Source: an uncultured Selenomonadales bacterium (GTDB lineage: Bacteria > Bacillota > Negativicutes > Selenomonadales > Selenomonadaceae). Taken from it: a DNA stretch of 64,000 bases. The notes beneath the pieces were generated by a model. That model made no database searches and was not told the DNA's origin. It saw nothing but the letters and a program-made list of their open reading frames with translations. Positions 42,874 through 56,539 of the stretch are shown piece by piece. Position 1 is the first letter of the stretch; each line of letters begins with the position of its first letter. The position numbers and the translations under genes were made by a program. The DNA lies in NCBI GenBank assembly GCA_900321035.1, contig ONUH01000002.1, positions 1-64,000 on the forward strand, read 5' to 3'.

Positions 42874-43531
42874 CGTCAACAGCCTGATGCTCCATGTGAA
42901 TACGGCGCTCTTAGAGACCGCCTACATGGTCGTCCTGTCGCTGATCATCTCCATCATTTTTGGCGGCCTGCTGGGGCTGCTGCTCTTCGTGACGGCGGAC
43001 CCGCTCTTCCTCCGAAACCGCTTCGTCAATCACGTCATGAGCAGCGCCATCAACATTGTGCGCTCCCTGCCTTTCCTGATCCTGATGATTTTCGTCCTGC
43101 CGCTGTCCAAGATTCTCGTCGGGACAAAAATCGGACCGGACGCAGTCATCGTGCCGCTGTCCATCGCGACCATCGCGTTTTTCGCGCGGCTGGCCGAGGT
43201 TTCCTTTTCCTCCGTGAGCCACGGCGTGCTGGAGGCCTATGTGGCGTCGGGCGCCTCGGAGCTCACGGTGATTTGGAAAATCCTGCTGCCGGAAGCGGCG
43301 ACGAACCTGATCAAGAACGTGACCATCACGACCATCTCCGTGATCGGCTCCTCCGCCATGGCGGGGCTGGTCGGCGGCGGCGGCCTTGGGGATCTGGCGT
43401 ACCGGTACGGATATCAGCAGTACCGCACCGACATCATGATCGTCTGCGTCGTGATTCTGGTCGTGCTCGTCCAGCTCATCCAGGTCCTCGGCGACAGCCT
43501 CGCCGAAACCATGCAGAAGCAGCGCAGCTGA
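42863..43531 (+). CDS. metI: Methionine ABC transporter permease MetI
   Basis: The 222-residue membrane protein has five helices and the EAA-like loop (YVASGASELTVIWKILLPEA) that contacts MetN. The NIL-regulated transporter is complete with these three genes. It starts inside the metN end. Confidence 0.93.
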   Translation: MFSDVNSLMLHVNTALLETAYMVVLSLIISIIFGGLLGLLLFVTADPLFLRNRFVNHVMSSAINIVRSLPFLILMIFVLPLSKILVGTKIGPDAVIVPLSIATIAFFARLAEVSFSSVSHGVLEAYVASGASELTVIWKILLPEAATNLIKNVTITTISVIGSSAMAGLVGGGGLGDLAYRYGYQQYRTDIMIVCVVILVVLVQLIQVLGDSLAETMQKQRS

Positions 43532-43553
43532 TACAAGAAAGGGAGTGTGCGCC

Positions 43554-44318
43554 ATGGGAGCGCTTACCGTAACGGTGGAAAACAAGATCTGCGTCGTGAC
43601 CATCGACCGCCCGCCGGCGAACGCGACGAATCGGGCGGCCTATGAGGAAATCCGGGACGTCTTTTACGCCATCGACCGCCGGAACGACGTCAAAGTCGTC
43701 ATCCTGACAGGCGCGGGCAAGATTTTCATGGCGGGCAACGAGCTGGGAGAATTCGACGAATTCCAGACCCCGGCCAAATGTACCGCCTATTATGACGTCA
43801 TCCGCAACGCGTATCTCGCCGTAAAGAACTGCCGCTATCCGGTCATCGGCGCCGTCAACGGAGCCGCGGCGGGCGCGGGGCTGGCCTTCGCCGGCTGCTG
43901 CGACGTCCTGATCGCGGCGGAACACGCAAAATTCATCCTTTCCGAGATCAAGGTCGGCATCATCGGTGCCGACGGCTTCGCTTCCCTTTTGGTGCCCGAG
44001 AAAGTCCTGCGCTACATGGCCTTTTCCGGCAATCCGGTGACGGCGGAGCAAATCGCGGCATGGGGCGGCATCTGGAAGGTCGTTCCGAGGGAAGTGGTGC
44101 TGGAGGAAGCGAAGAAACTCGCGGCGGAATTCTCGGAGAACGCCCGCCGCGCGCTGATGTTCTGGAAAAAGAGCCTGAACGAGAACTATGACCACCGGCT
44201 CGCGGAAAAATTCAACGGCAACCTGCAGGCGACCATCGCCTATCAGGACTACCACGATTTTAGGGAAGCCTCCGCCGCCTTCGGCGAAAAGCGGCCCCCG
44301 CAGTACGATGACAAATAA
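43554..44318 (+). CDS. Crotonase-fold protein with altered active site
   Basis: The 254-residue protein has the enoyl-CoA hydratase/isomerase fold: ITGAGKIFMAGNELGEF provides one oxyanion amide and NGAAAGAGLAFAGCCDVLI the other. In rat enoyl-CoA hydratase two Glu act at this site; the position of the first is Ala111 here, while E131 (SEIKVGIIGADG) keeps the second. It is therefore unlikely to be a simple hydratase and may be an isomerase, hydrolase or decarboxylase. ATG 43554 is preferred to a GTG three codons earlier. It sits between metI and the ligase. Confidence 0.78.
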   Translation: MGALTVTVENKICVVTIDRPPANATNRAAYEEIRDVFYAIDRRNDVKVVILTGAGKIFMAGNELGEFDEFQTPAKCTAYYDVIRNAYLAVKNCRYPVIGAVNGAAAGAGLAFAGCCDVLIAAEHAKFILSEIKVGIIGADGFASLLVPEKVLRYMAFSGNPVTAEQIAAWGGIWKVVPREVVLEEAKKLAAEFSENARRALMFWKKSLNENYDHRLAEKFNGNLQATIAYQDYHDFREASAAFGEKRPPQYDDK

Positions 44319-44347
44319 CCGCTGCAGAGACAACGAGAAAGGTCGTA

Positions 44348-45676
44348 ATGGGTATGGGGAAAGAATACAGAACCTATTGGAAGGAAGAAATTGAAACCGC
44401 GCCGTGGGAAACCATCGAAGCCCTCCAGCTCCGAGAACTGAAAGAGGAAGTCGCCTTCGCCTACGAACATTCGCCTTACTACCGCCGCAGCTTTGACGCC
44501 GCGGGGGTGAAGCCGTCGGATCTCAAGACGCTGAAGGATCTTGCGAGATTTCCCTTCATCAACAAGCACACGGAGCGGGAAACGCAGGGCGTCGGCTCCT
44601 TCCTCGGAGAGCTCGCCGCCGTACCGGAGGAGGACGTGATTTTTCTCTCGACCTCCAGCGGCTCGACGGGCGTTCCGACCATGAGCCCCTTCACGAAGGC
44701 GGACTTCGACGACTTCATCGACGTGGTCAGCCGTATGTTTTGGCAGATCGGGATGCGGCCCAGCGACCGGTACCTGCACGCGCTGAATTTCTCCCTCTAC
44801 ATCGGCGGACCGGACGTCCTCGGCGCGCAGAATTTGGGCGCGCTGAGCATATGGGGCGGCACGCTGCCCAGCGACCGGCTGCTGTTCATCCTGGAAAACT
44901 ACAAGCCGGGCATTATCTACACGAGCCCGTCGTACGCGTGGAGCCTCGGGGAAAAGGCGCGGAAGAAGGGCATCGACCCGAAGGAGCTTTCCGTCCGGAA
45001 AATCCTGACGGGCGGCGAGCCGGGCGCCTCCATCGGCGCGACGCGAAAAACCATCGAGGAGCTTTGGGGCGCGGACCTTTATGATTTCTACGGGCTGTCG
45101 GATATCTTCGGCCCCTGCGCGGCCATGTGCGAAAAGAAGGACGGCCTCCACATGGCGGAGGACCACATCCTGGTGGAAACCATCAACCCGGAGACCGGCG
45201 AGGTCATCCCGAACGGCGAGCTCGGCGAGCTGGTATTCACCACGCTCCGCAAAAAGGCGCGCCCGATGATCCGATTCCGCTCCGGCGACATCGGACGGTT
45301 CGTGACGGAGCCCTGCGCCTGCGGACGGACCGAAGGCCGCATCTACATCACCGGCCGCAGGGACGATATGTTCATCGTGTCCGCCGTCAACGTCTTCCCC
45401 AGCGACGTCGAGGCGGTCGTGCACGACGTCGAGGGCATCACGAACGAATACCGCATCCGCGTTTACGACGAAGACTACACCAGCAAGTACGCCGTGGAAG
45501 TGGAAAAAGAGGACGACAGCCCGGCGACCGACAGGGAAATCGCCGAGCGCGTGCAGAACGCCCTGAAAGCGCGCATCGGGGTCAAACCGGCGGACGTCAT
45601 CGTCTACGCGGAAGGAAACTTGGACACGCGCTCCGAGCACAAGGCAAAGCGCCTGATCGACGAAAGGAAGAAATAA
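44348..45676 (+). CDS. Phenylacetate-CoA ligase-like adenylate-forming enzyme
   Basis: The 442-residue protein matches PaaK-family acyl-CoA ligases: the ATP loop STSSGSTGVPT at about residue 98, YGLSDIFGP for the adenine pocket, FRSGDIGRF and RDDMFIVSAVNVFPSDVE leading to the small C-terminal domain. It activates a carboxylic acid with ATP and then CoA. The substrate is not clear. It is 29 bp after the crotonase-like gene, so one pathway is likely. GAAAGG precedes the start. Confidence 0.85.
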   Translation: MGMGKEYRTYWKEEIETAPWETIEALQLRELKEEVAFAYEHSPYYRRSFDAAGVKPSDLKTLKDLARFPFINKHTERETQGVGSFLGELAAVPEEDVIFLSTSSGSTGVPTMSPFTKADFDDFIDVVSRMFWQIGMRPSDRYLHALNFSLYIGGPDVLGAQNLGALSIWGGTLPSDRLLFILENYKPGIIYTSPSYAWSLGEKARKKGIDPKELSVRKILTGGEPGASIGATRKTIEELWGADLYDFYGLSDIFGPCAAMCEKKDGLHMAEDHILVETINPETGEVIPNGELGELVFTTLRKKARPMIRFRSGDIGRFVTEPCACGRTEGRIYITGRRDDMFIVSAVNVFPSDVEAVVHDVEGITNEYRIRVYDEDYTSKYAVEVEKEDDSPATDREIAERVQNALKARIGVKPADVIVYAEGNLDTRSEHKAKRLIDERKK

Positions 45677-45707
45677 CGCCCTGCGGGCTGGGCGCACAGA
45701 AACAATC

Positions 45708-45736
45708 TTGACGCGCGGAGAGAAAAATGCTACTAT
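45708..45736 (+). promoter_or_regulatory. Promoter of tRNA-Ser
   Basis: TTGACG and TACTAT, with 17 bp between them, lie about 30 bp upstream of the tRNA. Confidence 0.6.
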
Positions 45737-45766
45737 ATGTTTCGTGACAGCAGAGACTACGTCACT

Positions 45767-45855
<89 letters not shown>

Positions 45856-45863
45856 GAAAACAC

Positions 45864-45899
45864 AAGGCTTCCGAGCAAAATGCCCGGAAGCCTTTTTTT
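45864..45899 (+). terminator. Terminator of tRNA-Ser
   Basis: AAGGCTTCCG pairs with CGGAAGCCTT, followed by a run of T, 10 bp past the tRNA. Confidence 0.88.
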
Positions 45900-45974
45900 G
45901 TGGCCTCGCCGATGTATCCTGCGAAGAAAACCGCCCGCAGGCTGACGCAGTAATAAAAATGTCCGCGTGTTCCT

Positions 45975-46424
45975 CTACTTCTTCAAGAGTCCCGCCTTTC
46001 GCATCATGTTCTGGAAATGCTCGCTCTTATCGTCGAGGTCTTCGGCCTCTTTCTTGTACTGCGCCTTTTGCGCGGGCGTCAGCCGCGACGAGAGGTCGTT
46101 GTCGTCCTTGATGATGGACGCGCACACCGCGCGGCCCCAGACGATGCCCGCCTGCCGCAGCTCGGGATTCTTCTCCATGGCCTCGACCACGGCCTTGCCC
46201 TTCCCGTCTTTGTCCTCGCCGGCAATCATCGTCGTGAGTTCCGCCATACGGGAAACGATATACTTGTCCTGCTCCGCCGTAGTCATCTGCGTATAGCGCA
46301 CCATGTCCGGCGCGATTTTCTCCGTGTAGAGCTTCTGCGCCTTGAAAATGCCGTACCCGACGAGGCCGATGGCGATAGCCGCGACCACCAGCACGCCGAT
46401 CAAAAGTTTTTTCCAAAGTTTCAT
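45975..46424 (-). CDS. Membrane-anchored protein of unknown function
   Basis: One helix at residues 7-27 (LLIGVLVVAAIAIGLVGYGIF) leads to about 120 charged helical residues outside. The start at 46424 was chosen over longer readings, because it begins with the usual MKLWKKLL positive-inside signal. The protein is Lys/Glu-rich and has no known domain. It diverges from the RND pump gene, with the two starts separated by about 230 bp. Confidence 0.6.
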   Translation of the reverse strand: MKLWKKLLIGVLVVAAIAIGLVGYGIFKAQKLYTEKIAPDMVRYTQMTTAEQDKYIVSRMAELTTMIAGEDKDGKGKAVVEAMEKNPELRQAGIVWGRAVCASIIKDDNDLSSRLTPAQKAQYKKEAEDLDDKSEHFQNMMRKAGLLKK

Positions 46425-46657
46425 ATCCGTCCCATCTCCTTCATGTATTTTTTCATTGCCTGCGCCTTGCATTTCTGAGAGAATATTTCGCCGTCGGCCG
46501 CGGGATTCCTGCCTCGCCTGTCAATAATACCGGCCGGCCGCGCCGTTCAAAAGTTTAATTTCTTTTTAATGATTTTCTGCCGCGCATAGGTGCATTTTCT
46601 GCTATAATAGAAATGATTTTTTATTGTCAATCTCTATCCTCAAAGGAGGAATTCATC

Positions 46658-51341
<4,684 letters not shown>

Positions 51342-51378
51342 TCCCCCTCTCGAAAACCGCATCCCATAACACAAACCA

Positions 51379-51425
51379 AAGGCCTGATGCAGGAAGAACA
51401 CTTCTTCCTGCATCAGGCCTTTTTG
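51379..51425 (+). terminator. Terminator of gdhA
   Basis: AAGGCCTGATGCAGGAAGAA pairs with TTCTTCCTGCATCAGGCCTT and is followed by TTTT. The stem is 20 bp long. Confidence 0.9.
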
Positions 51426-51500
51426 GCAGCCACGAATTTTTCCGTCAAGCCCGGATTCCTTGTTTGCAAGAGTTTTCCCCATTCGTTTCCATCCCCAAAA

Positions 51501-51542
51501 TGTGAGGTAAGAATTTCTTACTTTCTTACCTCACATTTTTTC
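51501..51542. terminator. Extra hairpin between gdhA and the symporter
   Basis: TGTGAGGTAAGA pairs with TCTTACCTCACA, with T-run after it on the + strand. It lies between two other terminators and so belongs to no clear gene. It could be a third safeguard or the end of a small RNA. Confidence 0.6.
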
Positions 51543-51593
51543 GCAAAGCCCTTTCATACGTAAAAGCCGTGGCGCCCCTGCTTCCGGCCATAG

Positions 51594-51625
51594 AAAAAGC
51601 CGCCGCAAATCGCGACGGCTTTTTT
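51594..51625 (-). terminator. Terminator of the AGCS symporter
   Basis: AAAAAGCCG pairs with CGGCTTTTT around a short central stem. On the minus strand it ends in a T-run, 14 bp past the symporter stop codon. Confidence 0.8.
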
Positions 51626-51638
51626 CAACCGGTTTGTA

Positions 51639-53078
51639 TCAGACGTGCGCCTCGGACGTTTGAATCCCTTCGTCCTCATAATCGACTTCTTCGCCCATCT
51701 TCTCGCGCGCGACGACTTTTTCCTCATAGTCGAAGCATTCCTGCGCGATATCCTTGCTGAGCCAGATCAGGCAAATCAGGTTCGGGATGGACATCAGGCC
51801 GTTCATCGTGTCGGAGAAGTTCCAGACGATTTCGAGGGTCGTAGTCGCGCCGACGAAGGTAATCAGGGAGAACACCACGCGGTACGCCATGATCGCGGCG
51901 CGGGCCTTCACCAGATACTCCAGCGCCTTCTCGCCGTAATACTCCCAGCCGAGAATCGTGGAAAACGCGAAGAGCGCGAGAGAAACGGAAACGATCAGCG
52001 GCGCCGCGTCGCCAAAGGCGGACTTGAACGCCAGGATCGTCAGGTTCGCGCCGGAAATCAGCTTGCCCGTCGCCGGGTCGGTCATACCGAGCGCGCCGGA
52101 AGAAGCGATGACGAGGCCCGTCAGCATGCAGATGATCATCGTGTCGAAGAAGGTACCGGTCATATTGACGTAGCCCTGACGGGACGGATGGTCGGTACGC
52201 GCCGCAGCGGCGGCGATCGGAGCGGAGCCCATGCCCGCCTCGTTGGAGAAGACGCCGCGGGCCACGCCCCAGCGCATGGAGGTCAGCATGGAAGCGACGA
52301 TGGAGCCGCCGACGCCGCCCGCCACCGCGTCAAAGGAGAAGGCCATGCGGAAGATCTCGGCGACGCCCGCCGGAACCGCGGAGAAATTCAAGCCGATGGC
52401 GATGATCGCCGCGACGAAGTAGAAAGCCGCCATGAACGGAACGACCACGCTGGACACCTTGCCGATGCTGTGAATGCCGCGGACGAGAATCAGCAGCGAA
52501 AGGACCATGATAATTGCGCCGGTCACCGTCGTCGAGACGCCGAAGCTCGTGTGGATCGCCGAAGCAATCGAGTTCGCCTGCGTCATGTTGCCGATGCCGA
52601 AGGAAGAGAAGACCGCGAACAGCGCGAAGAGCGTTGCCATCAAGCCGCCGAAGGCCCCGCCGATACCGTGCTTCATGGCATACATCGGGCCGCCCGACAT
52701 TTCGCCGACGCTGTTCGTCTCACGGTACTTGACCGCCAGCACCGACTCGCCGTATTTCGTGGAAAGCCCGAACAGCGCGCTGACCCACATCCAGACGAGA
52801 GCGCCGGGACCGCCGAGGACCATGGCCGTCGCGACGCCGACGATATTGCCGGTGCCGACAGTGGCGGAAAGCGCCGTCATCAACGACTGGAACGGGGAAA
52901 TATCGCCCTCATGCTTTTCCTTTTTCTGGAAAATCATGCCGACCGCGTAGAAGAGATTGCGCCAGGGCAAAAACTTCAGCCGGATCGTCAGGAATATGCC
53001 GGTGCCGACCAGGAGCGCCAGCATTATCGGCCCCCAAACGAAATTGTTCACGTCATTGAGCAATTTTGATACATCCAT
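51639..53078 (-). CDS. Sodium:alanine symporter family protein (AGCS)
   Basis: The 479-residue protein has about eleven helices and AGCS signatures such as TVGTGNIVGVATAMVLGGPGALVWMW near residue 75. It takes up alanine or glycine with Na+. The start ATG at 53078 follows GGAGGGG; longer frames upstream lack a site. With gdhA it points to amino-acid use. Confidence 0.92.
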   Translation of the reverse strand: MDVSKLLNDVNNFVWGPIMLALLVGTGIFLTIRLKFLPWRNLFYAVGMIFQKKEKHEGDISPFQSLMTALSATVGTGNIVGVATAMVLGGPGALVWMWVSALFGLSTKYGESVLAVKYRETNSVGEMSGGPMYAMKHGIGGAFGGLMATLFALFAVFSSFGIGNMTQANSIASAIHTSFGVSTTVTGAIIMVLSLLILVRGIHSIGKVSSVVVPFMAAFYFVAAIIAIGLNFSAVPAGVAEIFRMAFSFDAVAGGVGGSIVASMLTSMRWGVARGVFSNEAGMGSAPIAAAAARTDHPSRQGYVNMTGTFFDTMIICMLTGLVIASSGALGMTDPATGKLISGANLTILAFKSAFGDAAPLIVSVSLALFAFSTILGWEYYGEKALEYLVKARAAIMAYRVVFSLITFVGATTTLEIVWNFSDTMNGLMSIPNLICLIWLSKDIAQECFDYEEKVVAREKMGEEVDYEDEGIQTSEAHV

Positions 53079-53352
53079 AAAAACCCCTCCAAAATACAAA
53101 TAATTCCTAAATAAAAAACAATGACAACCCCACCGAGTCCTCACGGTTAAAAGCGTCATTGCTTTTCATGCATATTATAATACGGTCCAAACCCGCGTCT
53201 GTCAATGCAAAAGCCGCAAATATAATGTATACAATGCAGATATAATGTATACAGGACGGGAGCCGGACGCCGCCAGTCCCATTTCTTCTTGACAATCCGC
53301 GCGCCGTCGTGTGAAAATAACGGTAACGACCTATATCAAAGGAGGAATTCTG

Positions 53353-53754
53353 ATGTCGAACATCGAAAAAGTGAACGCGTTTCTGGACAAGGCCAAAGTA
53401 TTCTATTTCCTGACCGCCGACGGCAACCAGCCCAAAGGCCGCCCCTTCGGATTCCACATGCTCGTGGACGGCAGGATCTATTTCGGCTGCGGGACTTACA
53501 AGAACGTCTTCAAGCAGCTCACGAAGAATCCCAAGGTCGAGGTGCTGGCCGTCGTCGACCGCGAATTCATGCGTTACGACGGCGTCGCCAAAGTGGTGAA
53601 GGACGACGCCCTGCTCGCCAAGGTCCGCGAAATCCTGCCGGAAATCATGGCCATCTACGACAAGAACAAATGGGAAATGGGGCTATTCTATCTGGAAAAC
53701 GGCCACGCCGAGATGCGGGGCATGATGGACTTGATTGAGGAATTTGACGTATAA
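53353..53754 (+). CDS. Pyridoxamine 5'-phosphate oxidase-like flavoprotein
   Basis: The 133-residue protein has a split-barrel fold (residues 10-110, FYFLTADGNQPKGRPFGFHML). It resembles the small FMN-binding PNPOx-like proteins rather than true PdxH, because it lacks the usual C-terminal extension. ATG 53353 follows AAAGGAGG. A TTGACA (53289) upstream could be its promoter. It may bind FMN or F420 and act in redox defence; the exact substrate is unknown. Confidence 0.78.
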   Translation: MSNIEKVNAFLDKAKVFYFLTADGNQPKGRPFGFHMLVDGRIYFGCGTYKNVFKQLTKNPKVEVLAVVDREFMRYDGVAKVVKDDALLAKVREILPEIMAIYDKNKWEMGLFYLENGHAEMRGMMDLIEEFDV

Positions 53755-53814
53755 GACCGTCGAAAAAGCAGAGAGGGCATGGCAAAGCTGCCATGCCCTC
53801 TTTTCTGCATTTTA

Positions 53815-54585
53815 TCAGCCGGTAATTTCCGCCATCGGCGCGATGGCCGCGCCCGCCGCTTTCAGCGCGGCGCTGATTTTTTCCGCGAAGAGCACTGCCT
53901 TCGGCGAATCGCCGTGCAGGCAGATACTGTCCGCTTCGATGGCGATTTCCTTGCCGGTGATCGCTTTGACTTTGCGCTCCGTCACCATCGAGACGACGCG
54001 GGCGATGGCCTCATTCTCGTCCGTGATCATCGCGCCGGGCTTGCTCCGGGCGACCAGCGAGCCGTCCTCCTCATAGGCGCGGTCGGCAAAGACTTCCTTC
54101 GCCGCGCGCAGGCCGACTTTTTTCGCCGCCGCCACAAGCTTCGACCCGGAGAGGCCGAGCAGGATCAGCGACGGATCGACGGCGTAGACGCCCTCGCAAA
54201 TCGCGCGGGCCATTTGCTCGTCCTTGCCCGCCATATTGTACATCGCGCCGTGGGGCTTGACGTGCTGGAGCTTTACCCCCGCCGCGCCGCAAAAGGTTTT
54301 CAGCGCGCCGACCTGGTATATGACCATGGTGCGGAGTTCGTCCGGGCTGACCTGCATTTGCCGCCGCCCGAAGCCCACGAGGTCGGGAAAACCGGGGTGC
54401 GCGCCGACGCGGACGCCGCTCTTCTTGCAGAGGGCGACGGTCTTTTCCATGACCAGCGGGTCGGAAGCGTGAAAGCCGCAGGCGACGTTCGCCGAGGAAA
54501 TGTGCGGCACCACGTCGGCGTCCATGCCGCAGACATAGTTGCCGAAGCTTTCGCCCATATCGCAGTTGAGATCGACTTTAATCAT
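53815..54585 (-). CDS. pxpA: 5-oxoprolinase subunit A (PxpA)
   Basis: The 256-residue LamB/YcsF family protein opens KVDLNCDMGESFG, with later FHASDP. With PxpB and PxpC it hydrolyses 5-oxoproline to glutamate at the expense of ATP. It lies last in the operon, separated from the DUF1445 gene by a repeat-rich gap. The three Pxp genes are not contiguous here: DUF1445 separates pxpC from pxpA. Confidence 0.93.
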   Translation of the reverse strand: MIKVDLNCDMGESFGNYVCGMDADVVPHISSANVACGFHASDPLVMEKTVALCKKSGVRVGAHPGFPDLVGFGRRQMQVSPDELRTMVIYQVGALKTFCGAAGVKLQHVKPHGAMYNMAGKDEQMARAICEGVYAVDPSLILLGLSGSKLVAAAKKVGLRAAKEVFADRAYEEDGSLVARSKPGAMITDENEAIARVVSMVTERKVKAITGKEIAIEADSICLHGDSPKAVLFAEKISAALKAAGAAIAPMAEITG

Positions 54586-54609
54586 AATGAGTTCCCTTCC
54601 TTCAAGAAT

Positions 54610-54770
54610 TGCCTTCCCCTTGAGGGGAGCGACAGTCCAGTGGCCTGTCGCTTGTCGTGCGAAGCGCGACGGATGAGGTGTTGCAAGTCAGCATTTAACG
54701 TAATCGCAACCTTACAGCCACCTCACCCACCGCCTGCGGCGGTCCCCCCTCCCCATAGGGGAGGGCTAAT
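54610..54770. repeat. Palindrome-rich intergenic repeat
   Basis: Several pairing segments are present: CCCCTTGAGGGG, GCGACA/TGTCGC, GATGAGGTG with CACCTCA, and CCCTCCCC with GGGGAGGG near 54748-54765. The whole gap has no gene and looks like a repeat unit. Confidence 0.5.
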
Positions 54771-54774
54771 TACT

Positions 54775-55560
54775 TCAGTATTTCAGGTTCACATTCTTCA
54801 CGTCGGTAATCAGCATATGGCCCGGCGCGTGGGTAATTACGAAGTCGGGCTTTGACTGCATGACCACGTTTTGCGGCGTAACGCCGCAGGGCCAAAAGAC
54901 GGGGACCTCTCCCTTGCGGATCGTCACCGCGTCGCCATAGTCAGGATGCGCAAGGTCTTTGATGCCGATAGCTTCCGGTGCGCCGATATGGATAGGAGCG
55001 CCGTGCACGCGGGGCATCTGCCCGGTAATCAATACCGCCTTCGGCACGAAGCCGTGAGGCAGCGGGCGCATGGAAACGACCATGTTGCCGTGAAAAACGC
55101 CGGCGGATTCGCAGGGAATGTTCGTGTCGTACATCGGCACGTTCTTTCCTTCCTCGATCTGGCGCACGGGCACGTCCGCCGCCAGCAGGTCCCCCTCGAA
55201 GGAGAAACTGCACCCGATCAGGAAGCTGACGAAATCGTCCTGCCAAAGCTCCGACACGTCCGTGTATTCGCCGGCCAGCTCGCCTTTCCTGTAGAGGCGG
55301 TATTTCGGCAAATCGGTTGCGATGTCCGCGCTGTCTGCTATCGTATGCAAAAGCCGCGAGCCGACGTCGCTGACTTCCAGCAGCGGGCAGGGCTTCGGAT
55401 TCCGCTGGCAGAACAGCAGGAAATCGTAGGCCAGCGCCTTCGGCAGAATCACGAGATTCGCCTGCGCGTACCCGTCGCACATGCCGGAGGTCTGTCCGGT
55501 GATTTTTTGTTCCCGGATGAGTTTTCGTACTTCCGAGGGTTTGGCTTTGCTGTAGTCCAT
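54775..55560 (-). CDS. DUF1445 putative hydro-lyase (D-glutamate cyclase half)
   Basis: The 261-residue protein matches the DUF1445 family (opening KPSEVRKLIREQKITGQTSGMCDGYAQANLVILP, later FWPCGVTPQNVV). In mammals the enzyme DGLUCY joins DUF1445 to a DUF4392 domain and turns D-glutamate into 5-oxo-D-proline. Both domains occur here as separate genes in one operon. Which half does catalysis and whether the bacterial ones cooperate is inferred. Confidence 0.85.
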   Translation of the reverse strand: MDYSKAKPSEVRKLIREQKITGQTSGMCDGYAQANLVILPKALAYDFLLFCQRNPKPCPLLEVSDVGSRLLHTIADSADIATDLPKYRLYRKGELAGEYTDVSELWQDDFVSFLIGCSFSFEGDLLAADVPVRQIEEGKNVPMYDTNIPCESAGVFHGNMVVSMRPLPHGFVPKAVLITGQMPRVHGAPIHIGAPEAIGIKDLAHPDYGDAVTIRKGEVPVFWPCGVTPQNVVMQSKPDFVITHAPGHMLITDVKNVNLKY

Positions 55561-55575
55561 TGTGTTTCCCCCTAT

Positions 55576-55656
55576 AAAGAGTAAAGAGTGAAGAGTGAAG
55601 AGTGGAATTGAGAGCGTTTTATCTTCACTCTCAACTCTCCACTCTTCACTCTCAAT
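55576..55656. repeat. AGAGTGA-type repeat hairpin, copy 2
   Basis: AGAGTGAAGAGTGAAGAGTG lies next to its inverse (CACTCTCAACTCTCCACTCT). It abuts the pxpC stop codon. It matches the livK-livH repeat at 36440 in unit and layout. Confidence 0.7.
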
Positions 55657-56539
55657 AAAGCTTTTGCGCGTCCTCCGCGCTTATCTTCTCAAACCGCACC
55701 ACATCGCCCGGTCTCGCCTGCGCCAGCTTCGGCAGGTCAAACGAGAGCACCGTGCCGATCTTCGCGTAGCCGCCCGCCGTCTGATGGTCGGCCATCAGAA
55801 TGATGGGAACGCCGCCGGAAGGCACCTGGATCGAACCGAACACGATGCCGTCGGAAACGATGTCCGTGCCGCTTATTCTCTCGATTTCCGGCCCGTCGAG
55901 GCGAAGCCCCATGCGGTCACTGTTCGGACTGATCTCGTAAGCGGCCGAGAAAAACGTATCGACGCCCGCCGCCGTGAAGTATTCCTCCTGGGGGCCTGGA
56001 ACGACACGCACCGTAATCTCGCTTTCATAAACGGGCGGCTCATAGCACAGATCCGTCGGCGTCCAATCGTCGGCGGCAAGCGTCGGCAAAACGTCGCCCG
56101 CTTTCAGAGCCCGCCCCTCGAAACCGCCTAACTTCGCGCTGACGTCGGTGGAACGGCTGCCCATGACCAGCGGCACGTCAAAACCGCCCCACACGGCCAG
56201 ATAACCCCGGCATCCTGTCGCCGCCATGCCGACGGCAAGGGTCTGCCCCGCCTCGGCCCTGACGGCCCGATAGCGTTCCACGGGAACGCCGTCCAGCTTT
56301 GCCTGCATATCGGCGCCGGTCAGCGCGAACCACGCCGCCGACTGGAATTCCAGCGTCGCGCCGAGGAACGTCATTTCCAGCACCGCCTCGCCCTTCACGT
56401 TGCCGACGAGCGCATTGGCCGCCTCATAGGCGGCGCCGTCCATCACACCGGACGGCCGGATGCCGCTGGACTGGTAAAAGAACCGGCCCTCGTCCTGCAC
56501 CGTCGTCAGGGGGCCGGGCGTTTTCACAAGAACGCTCAT
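55652..56539 (-). CDS. pxpC: 5-oxoprolinase subunit C (PxpC)
   Basis: The 295-residue protein is of the KipA/AHS2 type (VLVKTPGPLTTVQDEGR, then SGVMDGAAYEAANALVGN). It pairs with PxpB as the carboxyltransferase-like part of ATP-dependent 5-oxoprolinase. It overlaps the pxpB end by four bases (ATGA). Confidence 0.92.
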   Translation of the reverse strand: MSVLVKTPGPLTTVQDEGRFFYQSSGIRPSGVMDGAAYEAANALVGNVKGEAVLEMTFLGATLEFQSAAWFALTGADMQAKLDGVPVERYRAVRAEAGQTLAVGMAATGCRGYLAVWGGFDVPLVMGSRSTDVSAKLGGFEGRALKAGDVLPTLAADDWTPTDLCYEPPVYESEITVRVVPGPQEEYFTAAGVDTFFSAAYEISPNSDRMGLRLDGPEIERISGTDIVSDGIVFGSIQVPSGGVPIILMADHQTAGGYAKIGTVLSFDLPKLAQARPGDVVRFEKISAEDAQKLY

